Source: Priapulus caudatus
Taxonomy: Eukaryota > Priapulida > Priapulimorpha > Priapulimorphida > Priapulidae
DNA length: 24,277 nucleotides
Reading direction: 5' to 3'
Assembly (NCBI RefSeq): GCF_000485595.1
Contig: NW_014577347.1
Coordinates: 99,128 to 123,404, forward strand
Shown here one piece after another: positions 9,282 through 20,917 of this stretch. Under the pieces are notes generated by a model. That model saw only the letters and a list, made by a program, of their open reading frames with translations. It did no database searches and was not told the origin of the DNA. The position numbers and the translations under genes are program-made. Every line of letters begins with the position of its first letter. The stretch's first letter is position 1.

Positions 9282-9993
9282 ATCCCTCTTGAATTATTAT
9301 AAGATTTATTATAATAAAATACAGACTATAGTGCCGCAAATAAAGTGCAAACTTACTACAGAGTACACTCAGTACAGTATATCCTTGCTCCTCCACCGCC
9401 CGTAGCTACGCTTCAAAAAATCTAAAAATTCTCAGAAGATGGAGCCACAGTGTCGTACGATTGATTGTATATGTACATACATTCTGTATATGTTTGCATT
9501 GGAACTATAGAAATATCATAGATAGACAACATCGTATATAGTTGTAGACCTATCTATTTCTACAATTGGAACGCTACACGCTACCAAAACTCAACGACAG
9601 ATGGCGCTCTCGCTCATGGGCTCAATCTACGTATGAGAACAGACCACTATTAAATCCTCCATAGGATCCTATACTTAAGAATTGAATTTCAGGAGCTGAA
9701 AAATAGTATTTTGACCGTTTTCGGCCGAGTGGCAATATTAAAGCTAGGTAGCCATGTACTTCAGCTGTGCACCATTAGAGTTATGACATATGTGTATATG
9801 AAATATATGTGACAAAAATATCGCGAATTTACTTACCGACACCACATTTTTGCCTGAAAAACAGTCGCGCAGTCGAATGGGGGCCATACATTGAAAGAAT
9901 TCGTTTTAAATTACCAGTAACCATCCACCCATCTCAATGTTCATGTCATTGTCACACACGATAGCCAGCCTAAATAATGCAACCACAAAACGT

Positions 9994-10474
9994 CGCAGAA
10001 AATGAGAACGATTTTCCTCGTGGTCGCTGATTTTTAATCGACTCGTGATTGCTTTACCTGATAAGAAGGCGTGTCTCCTTTTAATATAACTATATATATA
10101 ACTATTGCTGACTATAGAGCGTGGCCGCGCGGGTTGTAGGCGCTTCTCAGTCTGGTCGGATCTTAAATCAAGAGTTCACGTATAAAAAGTTGCGGGTTGA
10201 CATTTTTAACGTCAACTATAATCATATCAATATTTACCGGGCGATGTACAGCGGGTCCAACTTGCGATAGACGATTCTGAAGATTCTGAAGATTCACACC
10301 TGTCAGGCACACGAGATGTTTACATTCGGAACCATCATATATGCGAACCGCATGTCATTTCCTTAATAAAAAATTCAAGTGATATTTCAACTCATACGCC
10401 CATCTGGGTGTACAGAGGGCGGAGATTTGTAAGTCAGATAGTACACAGTAAATAGCCAAACGCAAAACCCCCAT
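9994..10474 (+). other. Non-coding sequence between the two duplicated copies
   Basis: Unique AT-rich sequence immediately past the homology limit. A doubled CTGAAGATT motif occurs near 10277-10294. No gene or RNA recognised. Confidence 0.5.
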
Positions 10475-10532
10475 TACTAACGTATAAAAACAATTAACGG
10501 CAATACTAACGTATAAGACAATTAGCAGCAAG
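10475..10532 (+). repeat. Direct tandem duplication of a 29-bp unit
   Basis: Two adjacent 29-bp copies start at 10475 and 10504, both beginning TACTAACGTATAA and sharing CAATTA in the second half, with a few substitutions. Confidence 0.8.
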
Positions 10533-10698
10533 AGTAACAATCATCCTCGGATCGTGACGCGTAGAACAACGTGATTTACTGGCCCTAGCTGTAATGATGT
10601 ACTGCCGTGCATTCCTAACTCTACTACGTGCGCATGCGTAACTGTGGATAAATGACACGTGTGTAACGACCACGCTATAATATCTAACGCTATGACCT

Positions 10699-10766
10699 AC
10701 GCGTAAGTTATATATATATATATACGCGTAAGTTATATATATATATATATAATATATATATATATA
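10699..10766 (+). repeat. TA microsatellite with a 25-bp higher-order unit
   Basis: ACGCGTAAGT followed by (TA)n occurs twice with a 25-bp period (10699 and 10724), then runs on as nearly pure TA to about 10766. Confidence 0.9.
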
Positions 10767-10916
10767 GGAAATCGTCAATTAGTTCTATATGCGCAGCTAC
10801 AGAGTGCCACTGTACTGTAATATATATGCGCTTAAAGATCGATTTATTGCCGCGCCAAACGTTTGTCCGTTAACAGTTGCGCACGCGCAGATGTCTATAA
10901 TATTTAATCGCATGAC

Positions 10917-10953
10917 GTGTGTATGTGTGTGTGTGTGTGCGCGCGCGCCCGCG
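10917..10953 (+). repeat. GT/GC alternating purine-pyrimidine tract
   Basis: A (GT)n run passes into (GC)n, an alternating sequence of the kind that favours Z-DNA. The minus strand gives an (AC)n reading frame with no coding value. Confidence 0.9.
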
Positions 10954-10996
10954 AGTGTGTATTAGCTACTGTGCTTGTGTGTATATTTGAGGAAAC

Positions 10997-11076
10997 AGCC
11001 CTAGAAAAAAGTCGCCCTGGAAAGTGGAAAAAGAGCCCTGGAAAATGAAAAAGTAGCCCCCATTTTGGGGGGTTGC
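10997..11076 (+). repeat. Degenerate about 21-bp tandem repeat (GCCCTGGAAA)
   Basis: GCCCTAGAAA, GCCCTGGAAAGTGGAAAAAG, GCCCTGGAAAATGAAAAAG and a GCCCCC variant follow each other; the last three start 21 bp apart (11014, 11035, 11056). The final part folds on itself through CCCCCATTTTGGGGGG. It may be a remnant of a repetitive element. Confidence 0.7.
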
Positions 11077-11099
11077 AAAGAACCCCGGAAAAAAAATGC

Positions 11100-11445
11100 A
11101 CGCCATTTTTTTACTGGTATAATATAAGATATATACACTCTATATTATACACTCCTGATATTATCGGATATTCATCTAAATAATAGTATAAAATGTGTAA
11201 AACATGAATGCTTATAAAGTAATCAGGCTTATTAACTGTCATACTGAGCTTTACTGTGGTTATATATCACTAACTATATCCTAAACATAGTAGTGTAGGC
11301 CTATATATTGTTACTATAGTGTAACATGCACATATATGTAGCATATACAATATGGTGTGTATCAAGGGTGAATAATGAGAAATGATTACAATTTGTCATT
11401 TTCATTCCTGTGTATATGTTATTTCTGTCTTGTTATTGTATACAG
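11100..11445 (+). other. AT-rich non-coding sequence
   Basis: No gene, RNA or repeat recognised. The last 40 bases are T-rich and could serve as a polypyrimidine tract for the candidate exon that follows. Confidence 0.45.
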
Positions 11446-11554
11446 GTCTGTACATGTCAAGCTTCACAACAAGGAGGTGGAGATAACGGAGCAATCAGAG
11501 TGTGAAAAGCTGACGTTGCTACACAATCTGCACGAGTCCACGCACAGTCACAAG
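11446..11554 (+). CDS. Candidate exon of an unidentified coiled-coil-like protein (weak)
   Basis: An acceptor-like GTATACAG (AG at 11444-11445) after a T-rich tract precedes a reading frame of 36 codons starting SVHVKLHNKEVEITEQSECE and continuing KLTLLHNLHESTHSHK. It is charged and heptad-like, consistent with coiled coil. It ends exactly on a codon at AAG before GCAAGA, which would be a GC-type donor. An alternative is chance: the frame continues open past the donor, and I recognise no family. If real it belongs to a + strand gene other than dynein, or to a 3' neighbour. No start codon, promoter or partner exon is established. Confidence 0.25.
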
Positions 11555-11699
11555 GCAAGAATTGCACCAATTACACCAATTTGCCCCATTAACATCGTAG
11601 CTAGGTTCCTGAAAACTGCCACTTTAACTGAAACAACGTTATATGAAGTGCTCTGCCATCTGATCGTTTTTCCAATAGCTTTCATATATTAAACAATAT

Positions 11700-12440
11700 A
11701 TAGTGCACTTACGCCTAAGTTTCAAAAAAAAATTAAATAAATAAATAAGGTAAACATCCATTATTAAGAAACGGCGTAAAATATTTACTCACGCATAGAT
11801 TCGTTTTTTATAATATAGCTGCGCTTCAGTGACAGTGGTGCTTTTTTCTCGACCGTCTGCCGTTGTGGTCGCCGTCATCGACGACGAAACAACGTTGAGT
11901 GAAATGGCGTTAATAGCGTGGTTTTTTGGTGAATAATAATATACACAACACTAATTATACGTACCCACCCTGCTGTAGTCGGAGGATGGAGTGTTCAATC
12001 TCTATATGATAATTTAATGTTTCATCTCTAAGAGAGTGGGATGTAAATGAATGAGAAATCTTTGTACCTACATCGAAGACGGTTGTAGTTTCATATGCTT
12101 ACTATAGGAATTCTGTACGATGTTTTGCATGATGAGCACTTATAGGCTGAGGGCCGGTAATATAAGGCGCTAACGTAGGACGCTGGTTACATAGTGTTGG
12201 TGAGTGTGAAGCCATTAGAACGCCATTAACAGCATCTACCCTCTTTCTATGTAGCTGTACGTACGGCAAGGAGTTTATTATTTATTCATTTTCCTTGTTT
12301 GTGAATAGGTACTCTATAAGGTCCAATAAGTGTTTAGTTTGCTATTCAACATGCATTAATTAGTCAATTACCATCTAAATTGTCTGCGTGAGTGAATGTG
12401 GGCACGATGTGCATGGTTTCTTTATTTCGATTTTTGCACT
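11700..12440 (+). other. Non-coding sequence
   Basis: AT-rich with a short moderately GC-rich patch near 11840-11890 (GTCGTCGTCG-like on the minus strand). No gene or structured element recognised. Confidence 0.45.
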
Positions 12441-12450
12441 TTTGTGCAGG

Positions 12451-12547
12451 TGCTGTTCAGGATATCTCTGCACTACAGGATCACGTATACAGCCTGAGAA
12501 CAGAGTTGCAGCCACTCAGCAAGTGCTAGTGCAGAGAAAATATCAGG
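12451..12547 (+). CDS. Candidate exon between TTTGTGCAG and CAG|GTAAAT (weak)
   Basis: A T-rich tract and TTTGTGCAG (AG at 12449-12450) precede about 97 bases ending in a strong donor-like CAG|GTAAAT. One frame stays open to that donor (ending TQQVLVQRKYQ); another reads DISALQDHVYSLRTELQPLS, which looks like coiled coil but stops soon after. Phase with the candidate exon at 11446-11554 fits only the second frame and only from an internal AG at about 12461. The conflicting frames keep confidence low. No family recognised. Confidence 0.22.
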
Positions 12548-12599
12548 TAAATCTTGTAATGTATCATAAAGCCAAGGCAGACTAAGATTTTGTGCTGAT

Positions 12600-14159
12600 T
12601 GTAGCTGCAAGTGTGATTATAATTTAAGTAGTTAATTTATAAATTATAAATGTCCATATGATCGATAAATCTTGTGTATTCAAATGCTCTCTGAATACCA
12701 ACTCCTCTAAACCACTGGACAAGACTCCAGAGTGTAGAGATTCTGTTGTCTGGTTATCATGGTGGTTTCTCAGCTTTCAAACGTTTTCATTAGATTTTAT
12801 CATGAAATTTGGAAACAAAATTAAATACACAATTTATATATAACTTTGCTAACAAACTTTGTCTTAATAAAATTTGTTTGGTGTAATCATGCCAGCCTCG
12901 TTCTAAATTCGAACAGAACATATACATAACATAACAGCTAGGACACAACATAAGAACATAAGTAACACTGGTGGCTGGCCGAAAGCTATCATCAAGCTAG
13001 TAAGTCGCACGTCGTGTGGCACACATCAAAATCATGCAGAGTTGACAAGTCTCAGTCCCCTCAGTCTGACTGATTACACGCAGCAGCGTCAAACAGATAA
13101 AATGTTGTTAAAAATTATACTCGAGGGCTGCAGAAAACAGCTCCATAGGATCCAAGCAACAGGAAATCGGCCAAAAAAATGCTATCGATGTCGAGTGAGC
13201 GGCAGTAATGTAACAGTATTGCTAAATGGGGCTTAGCGGTAATCTACGGGTGGGGATTTATCCCGGTCGCTCGATCAGTAGGCTACTATTTACACTGGAT
13301 TCACTTTCTGTATAGAATTACAAGCGAGGAATTCATTGCTCAGGGGACTTAGAGGGCCGGCCCCAGCGGGTCCCAGCAATGTGCTAGCGGTTACGCTAGA
13401 TTTGAAATGTATATAAAGTTACGCACGCGGAATTCGTAACGTGCGGACGTGAACGTAATGTTGGACGGTCGACGATTTCGGCCGCAAAGCACTACAATCT
13501 GCTCCTGTTTCTGTTTACGTTCTAGGTGCGCGACGCCGATATTCTATCACGCAGTCGCCCCGGGGCAGTCTCAGCGCGCCTTCGACGCCACCTGGCGGCA
13601 GCCCGCAGAAACATGCCGATGATTCGGAGAAGCCTTGCGCGCGACCTCGCAGCTCGAGTTTGCTGATGGACGCATCTGGCAGAGATTCGACCGTAAATGT
13701 TTCGCGTGAAATCCCACCAGCGGGTTATTGGCAGGAGCTTAGCGGGGTTATTCGGCTAGCCGATGACAGCGATTAATCGATGATAGAACTGTGATGATTT
13801 AGCGCAACTGTTATTCAGGGAAACCTTACGCAAATCAAAATATTTCGTTATTGACAGCAAGACTCCGTAGAAGCCTAACATGTGTTAGAAGTTCGAACAC
13901 AATCATTATACCATGCAATTCCAGAGCATGCACACGGTAGGACAATTCAGTTATTTGTATCAAGTCGACACCATTTAAATGCACCGGTAGAATTAGTGCA
14001 TATGATATCCATCGATTCGTTTTCAAACTTTCTCAAAGACCACTTGCGATTTCCCCTATCTTGTCTAGAATGTTCTCTAACAATAATCGATAAATCCATA
14101 AATGAATTCTCTCGCGTCAGCCGTGCACTAGAAACCGCTCGCTATATTGGCAGGCCATA
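12600..14159 (+). other. Non-coding sequence with a CpG-rich block at 13350-13760
   Basis: The first part is AT-rich. From about 13350 to 13760 the sequence becomes GC- and CpG-rich, with GGGCCGGCCCC at 13353-13363 and many GCGCG motifs, but I find no long open frame or recognisable domain. It could be a CpG-island-like promoter region or an old inserted element; the sequence alone does not decide. Confidence 0.4.
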
Positions 14160-14167
14160 TCATAGAC

Positions 14168-14347
14168 CAGTGGTTATTGTACTTTTTTGAGTCATGAACC
14201 CCTTTGAGAATCTGGTGAAATCTACGGACCCCTCCCCAGAAAAATTTACGTAAGCACATAAACAGAAAAGTTTGCATGCGCCTGGTTCACGGACCCACTG
14301 AAGCCCATCCACGGACCCCAAAGTGGACCACAGGTTAAGAACCCCTA
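14168..14347 (+). mobile_element. 180-bp non-autonomous hAT-type DNA transposon (MITE)
   Basis: The element begins CAGTGGTTATTGTAC and ends GGTTAAGAACCCCTA, whose reverse complement TAGGGGTTCTTAACC pairs with the start as imperfect terminal inverted repeats of about 15 bp. It is flanked by an 8-bp target duplication, TCATAGAC at 14160-14167 and CCATAGAC at 14348-14355 (7 of 8 identical). An 8-bp duplication with CAG.GGTT termini is characteristic of hAT elements. The interior repeats GGACCC/GGGTCC motifs on both arms. There is no coding capacity, so it would need a transposase supplied elsewhere. Confidence 0.8.
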
Positions 14348-14403
14348 CCATAGACAATATCAGGAGTGCAATAATATAGTAGACTGTGTATAATAAGTGG
14401 CTA

Positions 14404-14430
14404 TATAGACTATAATTAATATAGTCTATA
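14404..14430. repeat. Perfect 11-bp hairpin, 5-nt loop
   Basis: TATAGACTATA and TATAGTCTATA are exact reverse complements separated by ATTAA. Purely AT-rich and probably cruciform-prone; no T-run suggesting a terminator role. Confidence 0.8.
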
Positions 14431-14909
14431 TTATGACACTTCTGACAATATCATATACCGGTCAAACCCATTGTCAGCCACACGCGGTTAGTGTGAAAGT
14501 AATCTAAGTGAATGCGCTGAGACTAGCTGCGCTGTGGCGACGTGAGAATGAGAGTCGCAAGTCTTTTTCGGTTGTTCCCCCGTACCGTGATGCAGGATTA
14601 AGCACGCATACTCTGACAGCTCTCCCGCTCATGGCTGACTGATGACGCACACAGATCCAAGTGTTAATTACGACTTAATCTAAGATTAGTCTCGTTAACG
14701 CGACCGAGCGGAAACTGACACGGGCGCGGCCTTGCTGTTGCAATGACGCACTTGCCGCTGTTGCTGCCGAGGGATGCTGGAGGATGCGGTTTGGTGTCGC
14801 TAGGAGACGGCCGCGATCGCGGATTTTGGATGCTCGGCGCGAGTTGCATCGAAGGATGAAGAGGGTGACTTCGAGTTGCCTTCTTCCTGCCCCCTCTCTC
14901 GCTCGCGTG
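14431..14909 (+). other. Moderately GC-rich non-coding sequence before the second array
   Basis: Includes a 12-bp perfect palindrome CCGCGATCGCGG at 14811-14822 and a CT-rich lead-in (14880-14920). No exon equivalent to dynein exon C is found here, so the second array lacks its parent exon. Confidence 0.5.
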
Positions 14910-17900
14910 CTCTCTCTCTCTACATAATCTACGACGGGTATGTACCTCGACCGACCGTGGAGCAGTAGATACTCTCTCTACTACCCAAGGTACTGTACTC
15001 TTCTCGCGCGAGAGCAGGAAAACTCTCTCTAGGTACCCGGTTGTACCGTCCGCACGAGCCGGAACTCACAAAAAACATTCTCTCTAACTACCACTGGTAT
15101 TACCCCCAAAGTGTACCCAGCGCACGGCCAGTGAAACCATCAACATACATAACACTACTACCCGTCTTTGATTCTGTACCAACACTCCGCGCAAGCAGGA
15201 ACTCTCACTTTAACTCATTGTCAAATAACCCCGGGTATGTTACCTCCGCGCGGAGCAGGGAACTCATCTCTAGTCCTTTACCGGTATACGTACCACTCTC
15301 CGTGCTGATGGCAGGAACTCTCTCTACTACCGGTATGTAACCGTCCGCGCGAGCAGAACATCCCGTCTACTTCACCGGTATTGTAACCTTCAAGCCAGAG
15401 TTAGTCGCCCTTCCAACAAATGCGCGCGCGAAGTTCAGAATCTGTAAGATTCTCTAACAGTTCTACCGGTGATGTACCTCCACGCGAGGCAGAGAACCCT
15501 CTCTAACTACCCCTTCTGGTATGTCAGTCAATCCACCAACTCAACCGCCACTAAAACAAACAACTCACCGCACGGTGAGGCAGAAGAAAAAAATACTCTC
15601 TACTGAACGGTATGTATCACACATTCCGCGTAGAAGCAGAATTTCGCCATTCTCTCTAACTATGTGTACCTCCGTTCCGCCGCGTCGAGGACTACTCACA
15701 AATAATCTACCCCAAACCGGTTTGTACCTCCGCGCGAGCAGGAACTCTCTCTACCTACCTTACCGTTATGTCACCTCCGCGCGAGCAGGAACTTCGCTCT
15801 CTACTAACCGGTATCGTACTCCGCGGGCGAGCAGGACAACTCTTCGTCTAACTCAGTCGTATGATACCGAAACCCATCATCCGCCCACCCGAGCAGGAAT
15901 CTCTCTCTACAAACTACGCGGTCATCACCACTGGATCTCGCGCAAGCCAAGGAACTCTCTCTACTACGGTATGTACCATCTACACTCCAGCGCGAACAAA
16001 GACAGGAACTATCTCACCTCTACTAGCCGGTACTTACCTACGGTACACCGGCGCTGACCGCACATAAAACGCTCTCTACTTAACCGTATGTGACCCAATC
16101 CGCAGCGAGCAGGAACTCTACTGCACTAGCTCAGGTATGTACCTCCCACGCGAGGGTCAGGAAGCTCTCTCTATCTACCGTATGTACCCCTCTCGCGAGC
16201 TAGGAACCTCCTCTCTGACTACAACTGGTAATCAATACTCATCGTGCGCAAGCAGCCCCGAACCCTTCTCTACTATCCGGTATGTATCCTCGCGCGAGCC
16301 GGAACTCTCTCTACTACCCAGGTAATGTACCTCCGCGCGAGGCAGGAACTCTTCTTCTACTACCGGTATGTACCCCTTAACACAATCACGCGCGAAGGCA
16401 GGCGAAAACTCTCTCTACTACCAAGGTATGTACGACTACCGTCAACACGCTGAGCAAAAGCACCCACTACAACTCCTCTTACTGTACTACCCAGTATGTA
16501 AACCAACCCATCCGCGCCGCACCATGAGGCAAAAATCTCATACTACCCAGGTATGTACCTCCGCGCGAGCAGGAGCTCTCTCTACTACGCAACCTAATAG
16601 GCTATTAACTCCTATAACCCACACCACTCCCGGCCATAGAACCCCGCGAGAGCATCCAGAACTCTCACAACCCTAATACCTACCATAGCATACGATACCC
16701 TAAAAAATCCTCTTCAAACCCAACTCGCGAGCAGGAACTCTCTCCTAAACTACCGGTCATGTACCCCAGTAATCAGCAATACCAACAACCCAACGAACGA
16801 GTTCAAGGAACTCTCTTCTATTCCTGACCCAGTCATGCCTAACATCCCGATCCGCCGCTGAGCAGTGACCACTTCACTCACATCACTACGCTGGTATGTA
16901 ATCCCACCCCTCTCCAACCCGAATACACCGCAGAAGCAGGTATAACTCATCTCCAGCTACCTTAGTATGTATCACTTAACCCCGTCGGCCCACCTCCAAA
17001 TGCCCGTAGCAGGAGACTCCTGCGTCAATAACCTATACCAAACGCAGTTTATCTACAACACGCCGAGCAGCACGCGAACTCTCACTACTTACCTACGACG
17101 GTATGTACTCCGCGCGAGCAGCGAGCTCTCTTCTACTACCGCTAATGTAAAACCTCCAGGCAAACGAAATTCCCTATCCGACTCAGCGAGCAGAAGGAAC
17201 TTAACTCAAATCTATAAACTTATACATGCATAGAACGTCAAGGCCTACAGTACCCTCAACCGGCGACAGAATAACGCAAGCGAACCTACACTCTCTACTA
17301 CCCCAGTAGTAAACCATCACACCACACTGCGATTGCAAGAGGAACTCTCTCTACCACATTAACCAGTGTATGTGACTCTCCCTCCTTAGGAACATCAATT
17401 TTTCGCACTGCTCGATTCACGAACTCTCTCTGACATCTCTACCGGTATTACCTCACTAGCGAGCAGAACTCTCTTTACTACCGGTATGTACCACTCAAGA
17501 CCTAATAATCACTACAACTCCGCTGAAAGAAAAATCAGGAAACTACTCTACTCCACAGTGTAATGTACCCCGAAAAACAGAGAAACCGACAATTCCTCCC
17601 ACTCCGCCGCGAAGGCAGGTAAAAACTCCCCCTCCCAAACCCCCTAACTCCATAAAAACCCCTACCCAGCGCTCGATGTCAGCGACCAGTGTTCTCTCAA
17701 CCATCCAAAAGAGGAACTTCCTCTACTACCGGTATTGTAACCGCACCCCATTCGCCGCGCAAGCAGAATGCTCTCTCTCTACTCTCCACCAAGGAATCCA
17801 TATGTTTACCCCCATAAACATCACTGCACCCTACCCTACCCACCCAATCCTCGTCCCCGCATTACAAAGCACAGAGAACTCTTCCCTCTACCTACAAATA

Positions 17901-18460
17901 ACTAATAACCCCTGCAAACCTAACTGTCCCACTACCCCACCCTCCACCCGAGCGCGAGCATGAACTCCTTTCAACTCACGTACTGTACCCTCCGCGCGAG
18001 CAGGAACTCTCTTCTACTCCGTATGTACCTCCGCGCGACCTAGTTGAATCTCCCTTCTAAAACCCTCTTCCGGTAAACCAGTCTACCATCTCCCGAACAG
18101 CCGAACAGTTAACTTCCCTCCTCCCCTACTACCATCCACAAGGTATGTATCTCCCCGCCGCGAGGCCACGACACACGGTTCTCATCTCACCCCTCCAATG
18201 TTCTCAACTAAAACCGTATGGTACACCCCTCCCCCTCCGAAGGAACTAACACTGAAGTTCAGAAAAAAAAGAAACCTACTCTGAAAAACACCAGAAAACC
18301 AAGGTCAAAACCCCACAAAACACACACCACAAGTAACGACGCTTCCAAGTTACGACAAGGAGACCTCCCCCCTTAAGACAGTCTTTCATCTGGTACCGAA
18401 CCATCAACACGGATCCAAGTCACATACCCTAATCTCTGTCCATTCCGCCACGTTTTACAT
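14910..18460 (+). repeat. Second, strongly degraded copy of the 40-bp array
   Basis: Recognisable units such as CTCCGCGCGAGCAGGAACTC followed by TCTCTAC and GGTATGTACC recur throughout, but are separated or expanded by extra bases that are mostly A and C, and G-poor filler becomes extensive after about 16600. Spacing is far more irregular than in the first array. It is followed by the same unique flank as array 1 (CCGGGAAACTAT at 18475), which shows it to be the paired copy. Open frames across it have no coding meaning. Confidence 0.9.
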
Positions 18461-18474
18461 GTATCCTCATTCCA

Positions 18475-20917
18475 CCGGGAAACTATCATGATCGCTAACA
18501 AACCGGCAGCCTATCGCAACAACCCCAAAAAAAAGATCTCTTCGTATCGTCCGATCTTCGTTTAAATCAATGAAGACAAAATAGATAAACCATTATATTA
18601 AAATCCAATCTTACTTACTCAAATTTGTAAGCAATTTTGGATATATGGTGGTTATTTATTGTGATTTTTTTATTAGGTCATTCCACGCGAACCTTTGTAG
18701 TTCCCGTGCATCACTCTCTTCTCGCAAGCCAAGCAAAGCGTCCACAAAATTACTTTGAATATCCCAAAACCGCCGCCCACTGCTTGCCTCAAACCAATAA
18801 ACCATAACTAATGTTCAGCCCCATGAAATCCCATGAACCAAAAGCTCGGAACATGCCCATAGTAACAGCGACGCGGCATGTATCGCACGACAATACGAAT
18901 TCGCGAGCACAACAGAGTCTTTCACTCCATAGTAAAAAGTCACTTACAGGTGCCAAAAATTGTAAATTTGGTCATCAGCCAACTTTGTCTGCCTAAGGGA
19001 TATATAATACAGGCTAACTCGGTAAGATGCTTCAAATTAGCCAACAAGATTGACTATTTCATTGTAGCACATGACCTTGCGCAAAGGAAGCGGCAACAGT
19101 CGCTTATACAGCCTCACCGGACTTGATAGCGCCATCCACTCTATTCTTTCTCTCAGCTTATAAATACCCCCGCCTATGCTTGCTTCGCCAAACTAACTCC
19201 GATCGAAAACACAGTAACCCTCTAATCAACCACCGCTGCAACCGCATATAATTCGACCGCTCAGGTAGTCACACTCATACGTGGTCATCTACTCAGTATT
19301 TTGTCAGTATGTAAGTGATTCCATAAATTTCTCACCTATCATTGGTCCGAAACTTTTATCATGTTATACAATAAAGATATTTTCATACAATGGTTAGCCC
19401 ATTTTTTCACAGATAACCTATTATCTCTTGTATTTTCCCTTAATTTCATTCGAATTGCTATAAAAATATTATACGTAGATTTGATCGTTTGGCGTCACTG
19501 ATGCAGACTGAGAGTTAAGTGAAATTGCGAATCAAGTCCGATATACGTAAGATTTACATAAATGTCGCCGATTCATAACATTCTGGATCGCCTGGCGTTT
19601 GTAGCCAATTCTGTCATGATTTGGTGTAAACCCAAATAAGAATTTAAAGCTTCATGTAGATTCGTTTTATGTAGGAAACTGTAGCTGCAAGCAGAACCAC
19701 AACCGATACATAAACCGCCATGCCGAAACTCTACCGTAGTCCCCCGTGGCTCTGACATATTTGAACTAAAGGATAGACAACTTCTCCACTAACAGGGCGC
19801 TATACCAATCCGTCAGTTATCATTATGAAAATTCCACATCGAGCTTTATCCTTATCCTTGACAGTATAACTAAATGTAACCACGCTCCCCAGGCTGCTCC
19901 CCAGCTGTAACATAGCAAATTACAAGTAACTCGTTGAGGAGATGCACTCATTAAGGGCGCCCTTACCTACAATGATGCGATAAAGCTTCAGTTCAATTAT
20001 TTTTTATTTGCCATGTCTTATCCGCTCAAGATACATTTAATGTAGTTGATATTTGCTTATCAATATTTAAATTTTTCCTTCGTTTTTGCGCTAACGTTAC
20101 CTGTAAGCTAGCTATTCATGGTAACTCGCCTCTTGTCGCGTCCAAACGACCATTGCTTTACCGATCCATTAGATCGTCACAGTCGTGTGCGTATTTAAAA
20201 CCCTAAAATTTCGCTTCTGTGTGCCTGAGATACTTTTTTGCACGCTCAACGTAACGCAAATGTTTCATGTATATGCGTTTAAAGAAATCAAATATGAAAT
20301 TAACAGCGCGCTTAATATCATAGCCATAATTTTTTCAGGAATTAATCAGGAACATTAAGGGACCTAGAGTGTCCTTCTTCTCTAATTTCTGCAAATTCTT
20401 TTTTTTGCCCGCGGTAGGGTTTATCTAATTAATAAAATATAAAATGACTTGATTTTTCAAACAAACTAGTCAACAACCCAAATTCCGCGTAGTTGAATTA
20501 ATTCGAAATTGATTTCCAATTTTCCAAAGTTCTAGTTCCACAGATTTGACTTTCCATCATACTAATATTACTACTTCATAACAACTCTAAATAGTTAACT
20601 TCAATACCCTCCCAATATTAACTCGCTTATACTACTAATATAATCGTATCTACACCATTCTCTCTCGACCTTATTATAATGAATTTATTATAATAAACAA
20701 CTCACCCAAAGCGGATTCCAGTGGCCGACGCAAAATAAAGTGCAACTTAACTACACCCTTTGACGTCAAAACTCCCAGCAACAGGCTATATTCTCCTTGC
20801 TCCAACCCACCCCCACCAACCGCACCCGTAGCGTGGACCGAATTCTACAAAGAAAATCGTAAAATTCTCGAACCCAAGTAAGACAAATGAGAGCCGATAA
20901 ACAGTGGTGTCGTCACG
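18475..20917 (+). repeat. Duplicated segment, copy 2, first part (expanded by insertions)
   Basis: Colinear with 7510-9459 but 2,443 bases long against 1,950, mainly because of small insertions spread over the whole length plus some larger A/C-rich ones. Landmarks in order are the terminal exon copy, AATAAA at 19370-19375, GGCGTCACTGATGCAGACTG near 19490 and the remnant of the 19-bp repeat near 20560. Homology ends at ACAGTGGTGTCGTCACG. Confidence 0.92.
18677..18800 (+). pseudogene. Broken copy of the dynein terminal exon
   Basis: It starts GTCATTCCACG after TTTTTTTATTAG, like the functional exon at 7662, and shares AGTTCCCGTGCATC and AGCGTCCACAA. Multiple insertions (for example CG after CCACG, and a CACTCTCTTCTCGCA block after CGTGCATC) destroy the reading frame, and the stop region is altered to CCAATAAACC. 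It has no upstream dynein exon and could not encode the C-terminus. Whether it is a true pseudogene fragment or an error-laden second reading of the same locus is open. Confidence 0.8.

Larger units (their letters stand above)
7510..9993 (+). repeat. Duplicated segment, copy 1 (array 3' flank, terminal exon, downstream DNA)
   Basis: Colinear with 18475-20917 (for 7510-9459) and 21991-22543 (for 9482-9993). Shared landmarks include GGGAAACTAT.ATGATCGCT, the GTCATTCCACG terminal exon start, ACAATAAAGATATTTTC, GACAGATGGCGCTC and AACCACAAAACGT at the downstream limit. Copy 1 retains an intact coding exon and is the reference version. The adjoining arrays (1695-7486 and 14910-18460) are part of the same duplication. 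Confidence 0.93.

Noticed and set aside
13042-13236. Small plus-strand frame of 64 codons near the CpG-rich block
   Set aside because: Low-complexity charged sequence with no domain, no conservation evidence and no splice context.
14811-14822. 12-bp palindrome CCGCGATCGCGG as a regulatory operator
   Set aside because: A single short GC palindrome in a GC-rich stretch with no adjacent gene is not enough to claim a site.
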